A program made the translations under genes and the position numbers. This document shows, one piece after another, positions 50,291 through 59,263 of a stretch of 64,000 bases of DNA; position 1 is the stretch's first letter; each line of letters begins with the position of its first letter. Where the stretch lies: assembly GCF_000949385.2 (NCBI RefSeq), contig NZ_JYKO02000001.1:1016620-1080619 (forward strand), read 5' to 3'. The notes under the pieces are model-generated. The model did no database searches, was not told the DNA's origin, and worked only from the letters and a program-made list of their open reading frames with translations. The DNA comes from Pseudomonas sp. LFM046 (GTDB lineage Bacteria; Pseudomonadota; Gammaproteobacteria; Pseudomonadales; Pseudomonadaceae).

Positions 50291-51781
50291 ATGCCCGATC
50301 AACGTTCCGTGATTCTTGGTGCTGACCAAGAGGGCAATGCTGTTTCCCAGGCCATGAAACTGGCCAACCGCCACGGCCTGATCGCCGGTGCCACCGGTAC
50401 CGGCAAAACCGTGACCCTGCAGCGCCTGGCCGAAGTGTTCAGTGATGCCGGCGTGGCGGTGTTCGCCGCGGACATCAAGGGTGATCTCTGCGGCCTGGGC
50501 GCCGCCGGCAATCCCCAGGGCAAAGTGGCCGAACGCATTGCCTCCATGCCATGGCTGGGCCACCAGCCCCGCGCCTATCCGGTCACCCTGTGGGATGTCG
50601 CCGGCCAGTCCGGTCATCCGTTGCGCACCACCCTGAGCGAAATGGGCCCGCTGCTCCTGGGCAACCTGCTGGAGCTGACGGACAGCCAGCAGGCCGCGCT
50701 CTACGCCGCGTTCCAGGTGGCTGACCGCGAGGGCCTGCTGCTGCTCGATCTCAAGGACCTCAAGGCCCTGCTCAACCACCTCAAGGATCACCCGGAGCTG
50801 CTGGGCGAGGATCGCGCCCTGTTCGCCGGCGCATCCGCCCAGGCCCTGCTGCGGCGCCTGGCCACCCTGGAACAGCAAGGCGCCGAAGCGCTGTTCGGCG
50901 AGCCAGCCCTGCAACTGGAGGACATCCTCCAGCCCGATCGCGATGGTCGCGGGCGCATCCATCTGCTGGACGCCAGTCGCCTGGTGCACGAGGCGCCCAA
51001 GGTCTACGCCACCTTCTTGCTGTGGCTGCTGGCGGAACTGTTCGAACAGCTCCCCGAACGCGGCGACGCCGACAAGCCGGTGCTGGCGCTGTTCTTCGAC
51101 GAGGCCCACCTGCTGTTCAGCGATACCCCGAAGGCCCTGCAGGAGCGCCTGGAGCAGGTGGTCCGGCTGATCCGCTCCAAGGGCGTCGGCGTCTACTTCG
51201 TCACCCAGTCCCCCAGCGACCTGCCGGACGACGTGCTGGCCCAGCTCGGCCTGCGCATCCAGCACGGCCTGCGGGCCTTCACTGCCAAGGAACAGAAAGC
51301 CCTGCGCGCGGTGGCCGACGGTTTCCGCCCCAACCCGGCCTTCGACACCCTGTCGGTACTCACCGAACTGGGAATCGGTGAAGCCTTGGTGGGCACCCTG
51401 GAAGAGAAGGGCACCCCGGCTGTGGTCCAGCGGGTTGCCATCGCCCCGCCGCAGTCGCGCATCGGTCCGCTGAACGAAAGCGAACGGGTCGCGCTGGTGC
51501 GGAACTCGCCCCAGGCCGGCCGCTACGACAAAGCCATCGACCGTGAGTCGGCTTATGAAATGCTCACTGCCCGCGCGGCCCAGGCTCCCGCCGAGACGCC
51601 TGAGCCGAGCGGTGGCAAGGCGTCGAGTGGGCCCGGCATGGGCGACCTGGCCGGTGAACTGCTCGGCAGCCTGGCCAGCCAGGTCATGAAGACGGCGGTA
51701 CGCCAGGCGGCGAACCAGATCGGCCGGCAATTGGTGCGTGGGCTGATGGGCTCGCTGCTGGGCGGTAGCAAGCGTCGCTGA
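50291..51781 (+). CDS. HerA-like ATPase (DUF853)
   Basis: Encodes 496 residues of the YjgR/DUF853 family, related to HerA/FtsK helicases. Walker A is GATGTGKTVTLQRLAEVFSD (about residues 32-38). Walker B is LALFFDEAHLLF, followed by FVTQSPSDLPDDVLAQLGLR. A low-complexity C-terminal tail contains Ala/Gly/Ser. No NurA-type nuclease gene is nearby. The DNA role is inferred from family only. Confidence 0.9.
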   Translation: MPDQRSVILGADQEGNAVSQAMKLANRHGLIAGATGTGKTVTLQRLAEVFSDAGVAVFAADIKGDLCGLGAAGNPQGKVAERIASMPWLGHQPRAYPVTLWDVAGQSGHPLRTTLSEMGPLLLGNLLELTDSQQAALYAAFQVADREGLLLLDLKDLKALLNHLKDHPELLGEDRALFAGASAQALLRRLATLEQQGAEALFGEPALQLEDILQPDRDGRGRIHLLDASRLVHEAPKVYATFLLWLLAELFEQLPERGDADKPVLALFFDEAHLLFSDTPKALQERLEQVVRLIRSKGVGVYFVTQSPSDLPDDVLAQLGLRIQHGLRAFTAKEQKALRAVADGFRPNPAFDTLSVLTELGIGEALVGTLEEKGTPAVVQRVAIAPPQSRIGPLNESERVALVRNSPQAGRYDKAIDRESAYEMLTARAAQAPAETPEPSGGKASSGPGMGDLAGELLGSLASQVMKTAVRQAANQIGRQLVRGLMGSLLGGSKRR

Positions 51782-51810
51782 GGAGAATCAGGCCCTGTAG
51801 GGTCCAGAAC

Positions 51811-51840
51811 GAAAAAGGGCGCCAGAAGGCGCCCTTTTTC
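51811..51840. terminator. Bidirectional terminator between DUF853 and pit genes
   Basis: GAAAAAGGGCGCC-agaa-GGCGCCCTTTTTC, a perfect palindrome between convergent genes. Confidence 0.93.
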
Positions 51841-51853
51841 ATGCTCGTCCAAA

Positions 51854-53326
51854 TCAGACGATAAAGGTGATGGCCAGCCAGAACAGGCCGGCGGAAAGCG
51901 CCATCGAGGTGGGTAGGGTGAGCACCCAGGCCATCAGGATGTTGCGCACGGTGCCGCCTTGCAGGCCGCTCTTGTTGGCGACCATGGTGCCGGCGACGCC
52001 GGAGGACAGTACGTGAGTGGTCGAGACCGGCAGGCTGTAGATGTTGGCCAGGCCGATGGCACAGGCAGCGGTGATCTGCGCGCTCATGCCCTGTGCGTAG
52101 GTCATGCCGTGCTTGCCGATCTTCTCGCCGACGGTGCGCACCACGCGCTTCCAACCCACCATGGTGCCGATGCCTAGTGCCAGGGCGACGGCCAGGATCA
52201 CCCAGAAGGGCGCGTATTCGGTGGTGGCGGTCAGGTCCTTGCGCAGCTTCTCCAGGTCGGCCTTCTCGCGGGCCGGCAGCTCGGAGAGCTTGCCTACCTT
52301 CTTCGCGGTGTCGTCCAGGCAGAGCAGGTAGCGGCGGACCTCGATGCGGGCTTCGTCGCTCAGGTCGTTGTAGCTGGCGATACCGTTGAGGTCGCGGAGC
52401 AGGGCGGCGATGGTCGGCTCGGTCTGCTTGGGATCGCAACGGTAGAGCTTGGGCATGTCGCTGCCGTTGCTCTTGCCCAGGGCCAGCATCTCACCGAGGG
52501 TATCGGAGTGGCGCTGGTAGAACTGGCTGAGGTGGATCGCGGCGTCGCGGGTACGCTCGATCTGGTAGGTGGTGCTGTTGAGGTCCATCACGAACTTGGC
52601 CGGGACGATGCCGATCAGCACCAGCATGATCAGGCCGACGCCTTTCTGGCCGTCGTTGGAGCCGTGCACGAAGCTCACCGCCATGGCGGAAAGCACCAGC
52701 ACCAGACGGTTCCAGAAGGGCGGATGCTTCTTCTCATCCAGCTCCTTACGGGTTTCCGGCGTCTTGTGCATCTTCGACAGCGGGTACAGCCACTTCAGGC
52801 TCAGCAGCACCAGGGCGGCAACCATGAAGCCTGCCGCCGGGGAGAAGATCAGCGACAGGCCGATATCGATGGCCTTGCCCCAGTTCACGCCTTCGGACAG
52901 CGGAATTTCGGTGAGCAGGGCGTTTGCCAGGCCGACGCCCAGGATCGAACCGATCAGGGTGTGGGAGCTGGAGGCCGGGATACCGAAGTACCAGGTGCCC
53001 AGGTTCCAGGCGATCGCTGCGGTGAGCAGGCTGAACACCATGGCCAGGCCGTGGCCGGTATTGACGTTGATCAGCAGCTCCACCGGCAGCAGGTGGACGA
53101 TGGCATAGGCCACGCCAACGCCGCCCAGCAGCACACCGAGGAAGTTGAAGACCCCCGAAAGGAACACCGCCCGGTAGGGCGACATCGCCTTGGTGTAGAT
53201 GACGGTGGCCACCGCGTTGGCGGTGTCATGGAAGCCGTTGATGAATTCGAAAGTCAGGACGAATGCCAGGGCGAGACAGAGGCTCAGCACCAGCCAGGCA
53301 TCAAGCCCACTGAAGAGATCGAACAT
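51854..53326 (-). CDS. Inorganic phosphate transporter, Pit family
   Basis: A 490-residue inner-membrane permease (PiT family, proton-coupled metal-phosphate uptake). The GFHDTANAVATVIYTKA and GSNDGQKGVGLI signature repeats are at about residues 31-47 and 222-233. There are about ten membrane segments and a cytosolic insert (about 250-370) that includes the SELPAREKADLEKL coiled region. Length close to E. coli PitA. No phosphate-starvation box was identified in the upstream gap. Confidence 0.93.
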   Translation of the reverse strand: MFDLFSGLDAWLVLSLCLALAFVLTFEFINGFHDTANAVATVIYTKAMSPYRAVFLSGVFNFLGVLLGGVGVAYAIVHLLPVELLINVNTGHGLAMVFSLLTAAIAWNLGTWYFGIPASSSHTLIGSILGVGLANALLTEIPLSEGVNWGKAIDIGLSLIFSPAAGFMVAALVLLSLKWLYPLSKMHKTPETRKELDEKKHPPFWNRLVLVLSAMAVSFVHGSNDGQKGVGLIMLVLIGIVPAKFVMDLNSTTYQIERTRDAAIHLSQFYQRHSDTLGEMLALGKSNGSDMPKLYRCDPKQTEPTIAALLRDLNGIASYNDLSDEARIEVRRYLLCLDDTAKKVGKLSELPAREKADLEKLRKDLTATTEYAPFWVILAVALALGIGTMVGWKRVVRTVGEKIGKHGMTYAQGMSAQITAACAIGLANIYSLPVSTTHVLSSGVAGTMVANKSGLQGGTVRNILMAWVLTLPTSMALSAGLFWLAITFIV

Positions 53327-53426
53327 GAAGGTTTAGTGACTGGGTCGGAAAGGGGCCGCGATTATGCCAGAAAACCGGTCGCCGCCCAGACCCGGATGCC
53401 GAGCGGCTTCTGGTGACCCACGACTT

Positions 53427-53812
53427 AGTTGTCGCAAATCAATTCGAGCGGTTACCCGGCTGGCGGGTGCGACAATCTGTCAGGGGTCCTGCCGGAGTTC
53501 CTTCTCGATCTTCTCGATTTCTCTTTCGAAGCTCTTGTCCAGTAGGCTGGGTTTCTTGCGCCAGGGTTTTCGCTCAGGGTCCCTTTGCGCGGCATAGGTT
53601 GTAATTTCGCCGCCGTATACGTCCTTGTAACGTTGCGCCTGGCGCTCGAGCTCGGCGCGCAGTTCGTCTTTCGTCACGTTGTTCTTTCCGTCTCTTTGAT
53701 CAATGGTCTTGAAGTGGAATGGGCAGTCTAGAGGCCTTGGCCCCCATGGCGTCGCTTACCCGGTCCAAGCCGTTGGCGCGGCTTTTTGTAGGACAAAGTT
53801 CAGTTGTCGCAA
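53427..53812. repeat. TTGTCGCA motifs flanking a small gene
   Basis: AGTTGTCGCAA occurs at 53427-53437 and 53802-53812, and the inverse TGCGACAA is at 53468-53475. They may be sites for one regulator. No factor is assigned. Confidence 0.3.
53480..53677 (-). CDS. Small charged hypothetical protein
   Basis: Encodes 65 residues, strongly charged and probably helical ([20 protein letters not shown], then [15 protein letters not shown]). It starts with GTG at 53677, preceded by GGAAAG. No domain is recognised. It lies between the pit gene and the MocR-type regulator gene. Confidence 0.6.
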   Translation of the reverse strand: MTKDELRAELERQAQRYKDVYGGEITTYAAQRDPERKPWRKKPSLLDKSFEREIEKIEKELRQDP

Positions 53813-53980
53813 TTAAACGGTACTTTCCCACGCACATCGGAAAGACCCTGCGACTATTCAGGGGTTCAAAGCAAACGTCACTTCGTACCCACCGAGAACA
53901 TTGCAAATTATAACAAGCAAACGGGAAAGCTCCATTAATGGAGCCCCCCTGGAATGTGAAGAATTTCTATCGTTCGGCAG
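53678..53980. other. Gap upstream of the small charged protein gene
   Basis: About 300 bp. It contains TATAAT on the minus strand near 53908-53913 without a good -35, a GCTCCATTAATGGAGC palindrome at 53932-53947 that may end the regulator transcript, and a small AGCCG...CGGCT hairpin with T4 near 53769. No gene is supported. Confidence 0.45.
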
Positions 53981-55402
53981 TCAGAGGTTTCCGGTGAGAG
54001 ACCGGATAATTCTGCCGAGAGTTTCCATCGCTTGTTCGCTGGAATTGCTCCAGGGATGACCAAAGTTCAGCCGAGCGCAATGGCCGAAACGCCGTGTTGC
54101 GGAAAAAATCGGCCCCGGCGCGATACTGATGCCCTGGGCCAGGGCGAGCTGGAACAGGCGTAGCGAGTCCACCTGCTCAGGGAATTCCAGCCAGAGGAAG
54201 TAGCCGCCGTCCGGTTGGCTGACCCGGGTTTCTTCGGGGAAGTGCCGGGCCACCGCCGCCAGCATGGCGTTGCGCTGGCTTTCCAGGGCATAGCGCAGCT
54301 TGCGCAGGTGGCGGTCGTAGCCGCCGTGTTGCAGGTAGTCGGCGATGGCCGCCTGGGCCGGCACCGAGGCGGAGATGCTGGTCATCAGCTTCAGCCGCTC
54401 GATCTGGCTGGCGAAGCGTCCGCCGGCCACCCAGCCGACCCGGTAACCCGGTGCCAGGCTCTTGGAGAAGGAACTGCAGTGCATCACCAGGCCTTCCGTG
54501 TCGAAGGCCTTCACCGGTTTGGGCGCGTGCTGGCCGAAGTACAGCTCGGCGTAGACGTCGTCCTCGATCATCGGCACCTGGTGCTTGGCCAGCAGCGCCG
54601 CCAACTGACGCTTCTTGCCTTCGGAGAGACTGGCTCCCAGCGGGTTCTGGAAGTTGCTCATGAACCAGCAGGCCTTGATCGGCAGGCGTTCCAGGCTGTC
54701 TTCCAGCACTTGCAGGTCAATGCCGTCGCGGGGATGCACGGGGATTTCCACCGCCTTCAGCTTCAGGCGCTCCAGCACCTGCAGGCTGGCATAAAAGGCT
54801 GGCGCCTCGATGGCCACGAGGTCCCCGGGGCGGGCCACCACCTGCAGGCAGAGGTTCAGGGCTTCCAGCGCGCCATTGCAGATCACCAGCTCCTCGATGG
54901 GCAGCGGCAGGCCTCCGACCATGTAGCGCAGGGCGATCTGCCGGCGCAGGGCGTGGTTGCCCGGCGTCATGTCGGCCACCGTGGAGCGCGGGTCCATCTC
55001 CCGCACCGCGTGGGCCATGGAGCGAGCCAGGCGGGGCAGGGGAAAGAGTTCCGGGCTGGGGAACGCCGAGCCGAAGGGCACGGTGTCCGGGTCCTTGATG
55101 GAGCTCAGTACCGAGAACACCAGCTCGCTGACATCCACTTCCGTGGTCGCCGCTTCCCGGGGCCCGGGTTGGGGTTCCGGCAGCGGCCGGCGCACGTGCT
55201 CGCAGACGAAATAGCCGGAGCGCGCTCGGGCCATGATCAGCCCGCGGCTTTCCAGCAGGTAGTAGGCCTGGAACACGGTGGACGCGCTCACCCCGTAGGT
55301 GCGGCTGGCGTGGCGCACCGAGGGCACCTTCTGACCCGGCGCCAGGACTCCGGTGCGGATCAGCTCGGCGATCTCGTCGGCGAATTTCTCGTAGCGCTTC
55401 AT
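53981..55402 (-). CDS. MocR-type transcriptional regulator (GntR HTH plus aminotransferase fold)
   Basis: A 473-residue PLP-dependent regulator. The N-terminal winged helix of the GntR type has QKVPSVRHASRTYGVSASTV, VFQAYYLLESRGLIMARARSG. The C-terminal aminotransferase-like domain retains the PLP lysine in CSSFSKSLAPGYRVGW and NFQNPLG. I chose MKRYEKF at 55402, preceded by AGGAAAAG; an upstream ATG at 55480, three bases after the ccoG stop, would add 26 residues and couple translation. Effector probably an amino acid or vitamin B6 related; unknown. Confidence 0.9.
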   Translation of the reverse strand: MKRYEKFADEIAELIRTGVLAPGQKVPSVRHASRTYGVSASTVFQAYYLLESRGLIMARARSGYFVCEHVRRPLPEPQPGPREAATTEVDVSELVFSVLSSIKDPDTVPFGSAFPSPELFPLPRLARSMAHAVREMDPRSTVADMTPGNHALRRQIALRYMVGGLPLPIEELVICNGALEALNLCLQVVARPGDLVAIEAPAFYASLQVLERLKLKAVEIPVHPRDGIDLQVLEDSLERLPIKACWFMSNFQNPLGASLSEGKKRQLAALLAKHQVPMIEDDVYAELYFGQHAPKPVKAFDTEGLVMHCSSFSKSLAPGYRVGWVAGGRFASQIERLKLMTSISASVPAQAAIADYLQHGGYDRHLRKLRYALESQRNAMLAAVARHFPEETRVSQPDGGYFLWLEFPEQVDSLRLFQLALAQGISIAPGPIFSATRRFGHCARLNFGHPWSNSSEQAMETLGRIIRSLTGNL

Positions 55403-55483
55403 CTTTTCCTGAGTGGGCAGCAGCAGGGCGGTGCCCAACTCTAAGCGCTCGGCGCGTGCGCCGCCATGATCCCGGGCCATGGG

Positions 55484-56899
55484 TCAACGCCTCGGGCTGA
55501 CGAAGGTGCTGCCGGCGCTGGCTTCGGTGGCCGGGTCATCCAGGCTGCGTACCACGAAGCGCAGGGGCCGCGAGCCGGCCGGGCCGCCGTCGTCGGTCAG
55601 GGCCACCGAGACCGGCAGCGAGAGGATCTCACCGGCGCCGATGCTCACCTGGTGCTCACCCTGCAGGCGGAACCCCGCGGTGTCGGCCAGTTCGACGACA
55701 TAGCGCTGGGCGCGCTGGGTCTTGTTGATCAACTTGAGGTTGTAGATGTTCTCGATCTCGCCGGCGGCGTTCTCGCGGAACATGCCACGGTCCTTGATCA
55801 CATCCACCGACAACTGCGGGCGAGTGGCGCCCATCCAGCCCAGGGCAACGATCATCAGCACCAGGGCGGTGGCGTAGCCGATCAGGCGCGGCCGCAGCAG
55901 CCGGGTCCGGCCACCTTCCAGGGCGCGCTCCGAGCTGTAGCCGACCAGGCCTCGGGCGTAGCCCATGCGGTCCATGATCGAATCGCAGGCGTCGATGCAG
56001 GCGGCGCAGCCGATGCAGGCGATCTGCAGGCCATCGCGGATGTCGATGCCGGTGGGGCAGACCTGGACGCACATCTGGCAGTCGATGCAGTCCCCCAGCC
56101 CCTGGGCTTTCGGGTCGCTGTCTTTCTTGCGCGGGCCACGGGATTCGCCGCGGGCGGCGTCGTAGGAGACGATCAGGGTGTCCTTGTCGAACATCACGCT
56201 CTGGAAGCGGGCGTACGGGCACATGTGGATGCACACCTGCTCGCGCATCCAGCCCGCATTTATATAAGTGGCGGCGGTGAAGAAGATCACCCAGAACAGC
56301 GCGGTGCCGCCGATCTCCCAGGTGAACAGGTTGGCCACCAATTCCCGGACCGGGGTGAAGTAGCCGACGAAGGTGATCGCAGTGGCCAGACTGATGGCCA
56401 GCCACAGCCCGTGCTTGACCCCACGGCGGAGCAGCTTGCCGGCGCTCCAGGGCGCGGCGGCCAGCTTGATGCGCTGGTTGCGGTCACCCTCGGTGACCTG
56501 CTCGCACCACATGAAGATCCAGGTCCAGACGCTCTGCGGACAGGTGTAGCCGCACCAGACGCGGCCGGCGAACACCGTGATGAAGAACAGGCCGAAGGCG
56601 CAGATGATCAGCAGCCCCGACAGCAGGATGAAGTCCTGCGGCCAGAAGGTAGCGCCGAAGATGTAGAACTTGCTCTGTTCCAGGCTCCAGAGCACCGCCT
56701 GGCGACCGTCCCAGTCGAGCCAGAGGGTGCCGAAGAACAACAGGCACAGGAGGCCCGCACCGACGCGGCGCAGGTCGCGGTAGAAGCCGGTGAAGCGGCG
56801 GGTGTGGACAGGTCCGTTGGTGGCGGAAAGGGGTTTGCTGGCTATGGGCGGCAGGCTCGGGGTGACCTCGATGACCTGCGCCGGGATTCTCTCGCTCAT
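55484..56899 (-). CDS. ccoG: Cytochrome c oxidase accessory protein CcoG
   Basis: A 471-residue membrane iron-sulphur protein needed for cbb3-type oxidase assembly, where it is thought to reduce copper. About five membrane segments are followed by two [4Fe-4S] motifs, CIDCQMCVQVCPTG and CIGCAACIDACD, near residues 267-295, and an IgG-like C-terminal periplasmic domain. No ccoNOPQ genes are within the window, so it may serve an oxidase encoded elsewhere. It lies immediately upstream of the MocR-type regulator gene. Confidence 0.93.
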   Translation of the reverse strand: MSERIPAQVIEVTPSLPPIASKPLSATNGPVHTRRFTGFYRDLRRVGAGLLCLLFFGTLWLDWDGRQAVLWSLEQSKFYIFGATFWPQDFILLSGLLIICAFGLFFITVFAGRVWCGYTCPQSVWTWIFMWCEQVTEGDRNQRIKLAAAPWSAGKLLRRGVKHGLWLAISLATAITFVGYFTPVRELVANLFTWEIGGTALFWVIFFTAATYINAGWMREQVCIHMCPYARFQSVMFDKDTLIVSYDAARGESRGPRKKDSDPKAQGLGDCIDCQMCVQVCPTGIDIRDGLQIACIGCAACIDACDSIMDRMGYARGLVGYSSERALEGGRTRLLRPRLIGYATALVLMIVALGWMGATRPQLSVDVIKDRGMFRENAAGEIENIYNLKLINKTQRAQRYVVELADTAGFRLQGEHQVSIGAGEILSLPVSVALTDDGGPAGSRPLRFVVRSLDDPATEASAGSTFVSPRR

Positions 56900-56900
56900 G

Positions 56901-56956
56901 ATCAGTGCCCATCAGGCTGTTACGGCGAGGCGGACTATAGGAAGGCACTGATGGGC
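56901..56956. promoter_or_regulatory. Inverted repeat upstream of ccoG (candidate operator)
   Basis: GCCCATCAG (56907-56915) and its reverse complement CTGATGGGC (56948-56956) flank the ccoG promoter region, with ATCAGTGCC/GGCACTGAT arms overlapping them. The centres are about 41 bp apart. They may be bound by the downstream-encoded MocR regulator or another factor. Inference. Confidence 0.4.
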
Positions 56957-57129
56957 AAAACAGATTCAGATCAGCCGGCAAAAACCATATCAGATGGCAT
57001 CGAGCAGGCCGCCAGGCCGCAAGGCGCGTGGATTGGGCACGTGGCTGCCGAATCCGTGGCAGCTGTGCGGCATCCGGTCGCGGGCCGTTGGGCGGCTCGG
57101 CACCGGTCAGTCGCGGGAGGTCCGCGCGA

Positions 57130-57303
57130 TCAGGGCAGCATCGAGCCGATGGATGCAACCGGCATGACGCAGGTGGGGTAAGCAGGAGGGCAGTACTGGG
57201 TGGCGGCCAGGGACGGCGGCAGCGGGCGCATCAGTACGGCAGCGTAGGCAGCACCGAAGGCGCAGATGATGAGGGCAACGCACAACTTTCTTTTTGTTTT
57301 CAT
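57130..57303 (-). CDS. Small secreted-type peptide, hypothetical
   Basis: Encodes 57 residues. The start at 57303 has GAGGA eight bases upstream. A basic start and hydrophobic stretch (KTKRKLCVALIICAFGAAYA) form a signal peptide or anchor, and four cysteines occur in all (near residues 8, 14, 38 and 45). No family is recognised. It lies between ccoG and the Nudix gene. Real gene probable but unproven. Confidence 0.5.
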   Translation of the reverse strand: MKTKRKLCVALIICAFGAAYAAVLMRPLPPSLAATQYCPPAYPTCVMPVASIGSMLP

Positions 57304-57347
57304 GGTCAATCCTCTGCACAGGAGGGACATGTTGTTATGGGGCAAGA

Positions 57348-57932
57348 CTAGGAACCGCTGCGACACACCGCCTCGTCCGAATGGACTAGATGCCGGGGTG
57401 AACTGCTGAGCGCCATGAACAGCGCGGCAATGGCCCGTGCTTCCTGCAGCTCTCCCGAGGCCACAAGGGCCGGAAGCTGCGACAACGACACCTGCAGGAC
57501 TTCCAGGGGCTCCGGCTCATCACCCTCGGCGGTACAGGGCTGCAGGTCCTCGGCCAGCACCACGCGGCAGCTGTGGCACAGGTGGCCGGGGGCAAGGGTC
57601 AGCAGGCCCAATTCCCGCAGGCGGTTGGCACGCAGGCCAACCTCTTCCATCAATTCGCGATTGGCGGCCTGTTCCGGGCTCTCGTCGCCGTCGACGCCGC
57701 CCTTGGGCAGGCCCAGGACCCGTTGCTCGACCCCCACCGCATACTCGCGTACCAGCAGGACATGGTCGGGATCGGGCTTGGCCACCACGATCACCGACTG
57801 GTAGCCGGTGCCGCGCAGGCGCTCGTAGACCCGCTGCTGGCCATTGCTGAATTCCAGGTGCAGGGCTTCGATCTGGAACCAGTCGCTTTCGGCCAGCAGT
57901 TCGGTCTTCAGAATGGTGGGCAGGCTGCGCAT
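57348..57932 (-). CDS. Nudix hydrolase (NudE-like)
   Basis: Encodes 194 residues. The Nudix box is intact (G-x5-E-x7-REL-MEE-VGL, about residues 77-99: GGVDGDE...RELMEEVGL). The N-terminal region resembles ADP-sugar/ADP-compound hydrolases (NudE type), and the DEPEPLEVLQV motif follows. It probably hydrolyses ADP-ribose-like or nucleoside-diphosphate-linked compounds. A copy of the 16-bp palindrome lies 57 bp before its start and another inside its 3' end. Substrate unknown. Confidence 0.88.
   Translation of the reverse strand: MRSLPTILKTELLAESDWFQIEALHLEFSNGQQRVYERLRGTGYQSVIVVAKPDPDHVLLVREYAVGVEQRVLGLPKGGVDGDESPEQAANRELMEEVGLRANRLRELGLLTLAPGHLCHSCRVVLAEDLQPCTAEGDEPEPLEVLQVSLSQLPALVASGELQEARAIAALFMALSSSPRHLVHSDEAVCRSGS
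57373..57388 (+). repeat. Palindrome copy A, inside the Nudix gene
   Basis: TCGTCCGAATGGACTA. Matches the putative operator found three more times downstream, but lies within coding sequence near the Nudix 3' end, so it may be incidental. Confidence 0.4.
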
Positions 57933-57988
57933 GGCTCGGCTCCCGTGGCGGACCCTTCAGAGGGTCGCGCGCATCGGGGGCGGGGACA

Positions 57989-58004
57989 TCGTCTGGATGG
58001 ACTA
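57989..58004 (+). promoter_or_regulatory. Palindrome copy B, upstream of the Nudix gene
   Basis: TCGTCTGGATGGACTA ends 57 bp before the Nudix ATG on the minus strand. It is one of four related 16-bp imperfect palindromes in 57.3-61.7 kb. Confidence 0.5.
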
Positions 58005-58065
58005 GCGCAATGGCGGTTCGGACAGGCGCCCCTCACCCGTGTGCGAGGGAGGGGCGGGAAGGGGC

Positions 58066-59196
58066 TCAGCCCAGCGTCGCGACGCTGCGCAGGATCAGCC
58101 GGACCAGCATGGTCTGCCGCGTCACGCCGGTCTTGGAGAAGGTGGAGCGCAGGTGCGCCCGCGCGGTATTGCGGCTGATGCCCAGGGCATCGGAGGCCTC
58201 GTCCAGGGTCAGGCCGTTGGCCAGGAGCATCGCCAGCTGCGCTTCGGCCGGGGTCAGGTCGAACAGCGCCTTGACGATTTCCTGCGGGGCGCTGGATTCC
58301 TGCTCCGGATCGCTGATGAAAATGGCCACCGAAGGGCACTGTTTGCCCTCGTTCCAGGTGGTGGGCGGAATGGAGCGCACGATGATGCCGAGGTCGGCGC
58401 GGCCGGACGGGCGCTGCACGCGCATGGCCTCCACCACCGACGGGTGGTTGCTTTTCTGCGACAGCAGGGCCTGCTTCACCAACTGGCGGAACACCTGGCT
58501 GTCGCGCGGCGTGCCCACCTGCAGGGTGTCGTTGACCACCTTGATGCCGTCCTTTTCCTCCAGCAGGCGTTCGGCCAGGCGGTTCTTCTGCAGCAGCTTG
58601 CCATCCTGGTCGAGGATGATGGTGCCCACCGCCAACTGGTCCACGGCGCCGGCATAGAGGTTGCGCTCGCTTTCCACCCGGTTCAGGTGCATGTGCAACT
58701 GCACCGCCTGCTCCAGGTGCGGCAGGAACAGGTTCAGCAGGTCCTTGTCGGCCTGGGAGAAGGCCGGGTCCTGCTTGCCCCGGGAAATGCGGATACGGCA
58801 CTGGGCGCCGTCGCTGGTGTTGATGTCGGCGCCGAGGATGTGGAACACGTCCACCGGTTCCATGAAGTTCTTGTAGAACTCCGAGTTCAGCCAGTCGCCG
58901 TCCGTGACGAACTCCGCCAGGGTGATCACCTGCCGGTTCGGCAGGCCGACGAAGGGGTCCAGATTGTAGAAATGCTGGTTGTAGGAATCCGTGACTTCAG
59001 CCGAGGCGCCGTCGGTGTTGATGGTCAGCCCTTCGACGTGCTGGCTCGGCGGCCGCAGGATGAAGGTGGCATAGCGGGACGCAAGGCAATGCTTGAGCTG
59101 ATCGAGGAACGTGGTCCAGGGAATGTTTTCCAGCGGCCCCTTGTAGAGGTCGCGGAGCATCCCGCTGAATTCGTCGAGCGTGAGAACGTGTGCCAT
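58066..59196 (-). CDS. LuxR-family transcriptional regulator
   Basis: Encodes 376 residues. The C-terminal LuxR helix-turn-helix is clear: LTPAEAQLAMLLANGLTLDE, then ASDALGISRNTARAHL, SIFSKTG-like (residues about 312-376). The N-terminal 300 residues lack the short acyl-homoserine-lactone-binding domain pattern and do not resemble a receiver; they may be a PAS/GAF-like sensor (LAVGTIILDQDGKLLQKNRLAERLL). It resembles LuxR-type activators of catabolic clusters. It is divergent from nothing and upstream of the Nudix gene. I infer that it binds the TCGTC palindromes. Confidence 0.88.
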   Translation of the reverse strand: MAHVLTLDEFSGMLRDLYKGPLENIPWTTFLDQLKHCLASRYATFILRPPSQHVEGLTINTDGASAEVTDSYNQHFYNLDPFVGLPNRQVITLAEFVTDGDWLNSEFYKNFMEPVDVFHILGADINTSDGAQCRIRISRGKQDPAFSQADKDLLNLFLPHLEQAVQLHMHLNRVESERNLYAGAVDQLAVGTIILDQDGKLLQKNRLAERLLEEKDGIKVVNDTLQVGTPRDSQVFRQLVKQALLSQKSNHPSVVEAMRVQRPSGRADLGIIVRSIPPTTWNEGKQCPSVAIFISDPEQESSAPQEIVKALFDLTPAEAQLAMLLANGLTLDEASDALGISRNTARAHLRSTFSKTGVTRQTMLVRLILRSVATLG

Positions 59197-59263
59197 GTCT
59201 GAAAGCTTTCTTATTTTTATGACTTAGGAAGATTCTTACAGAGTCTTCAGTCTTTTTTTCAAG

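Noticed and set aside
57107-57319. Alternative minus-strand frame over the small secreted peptide
   Set aside because: Out of frame with the better-supported 57303 start, no signal pattern, no ribosome-binding site.
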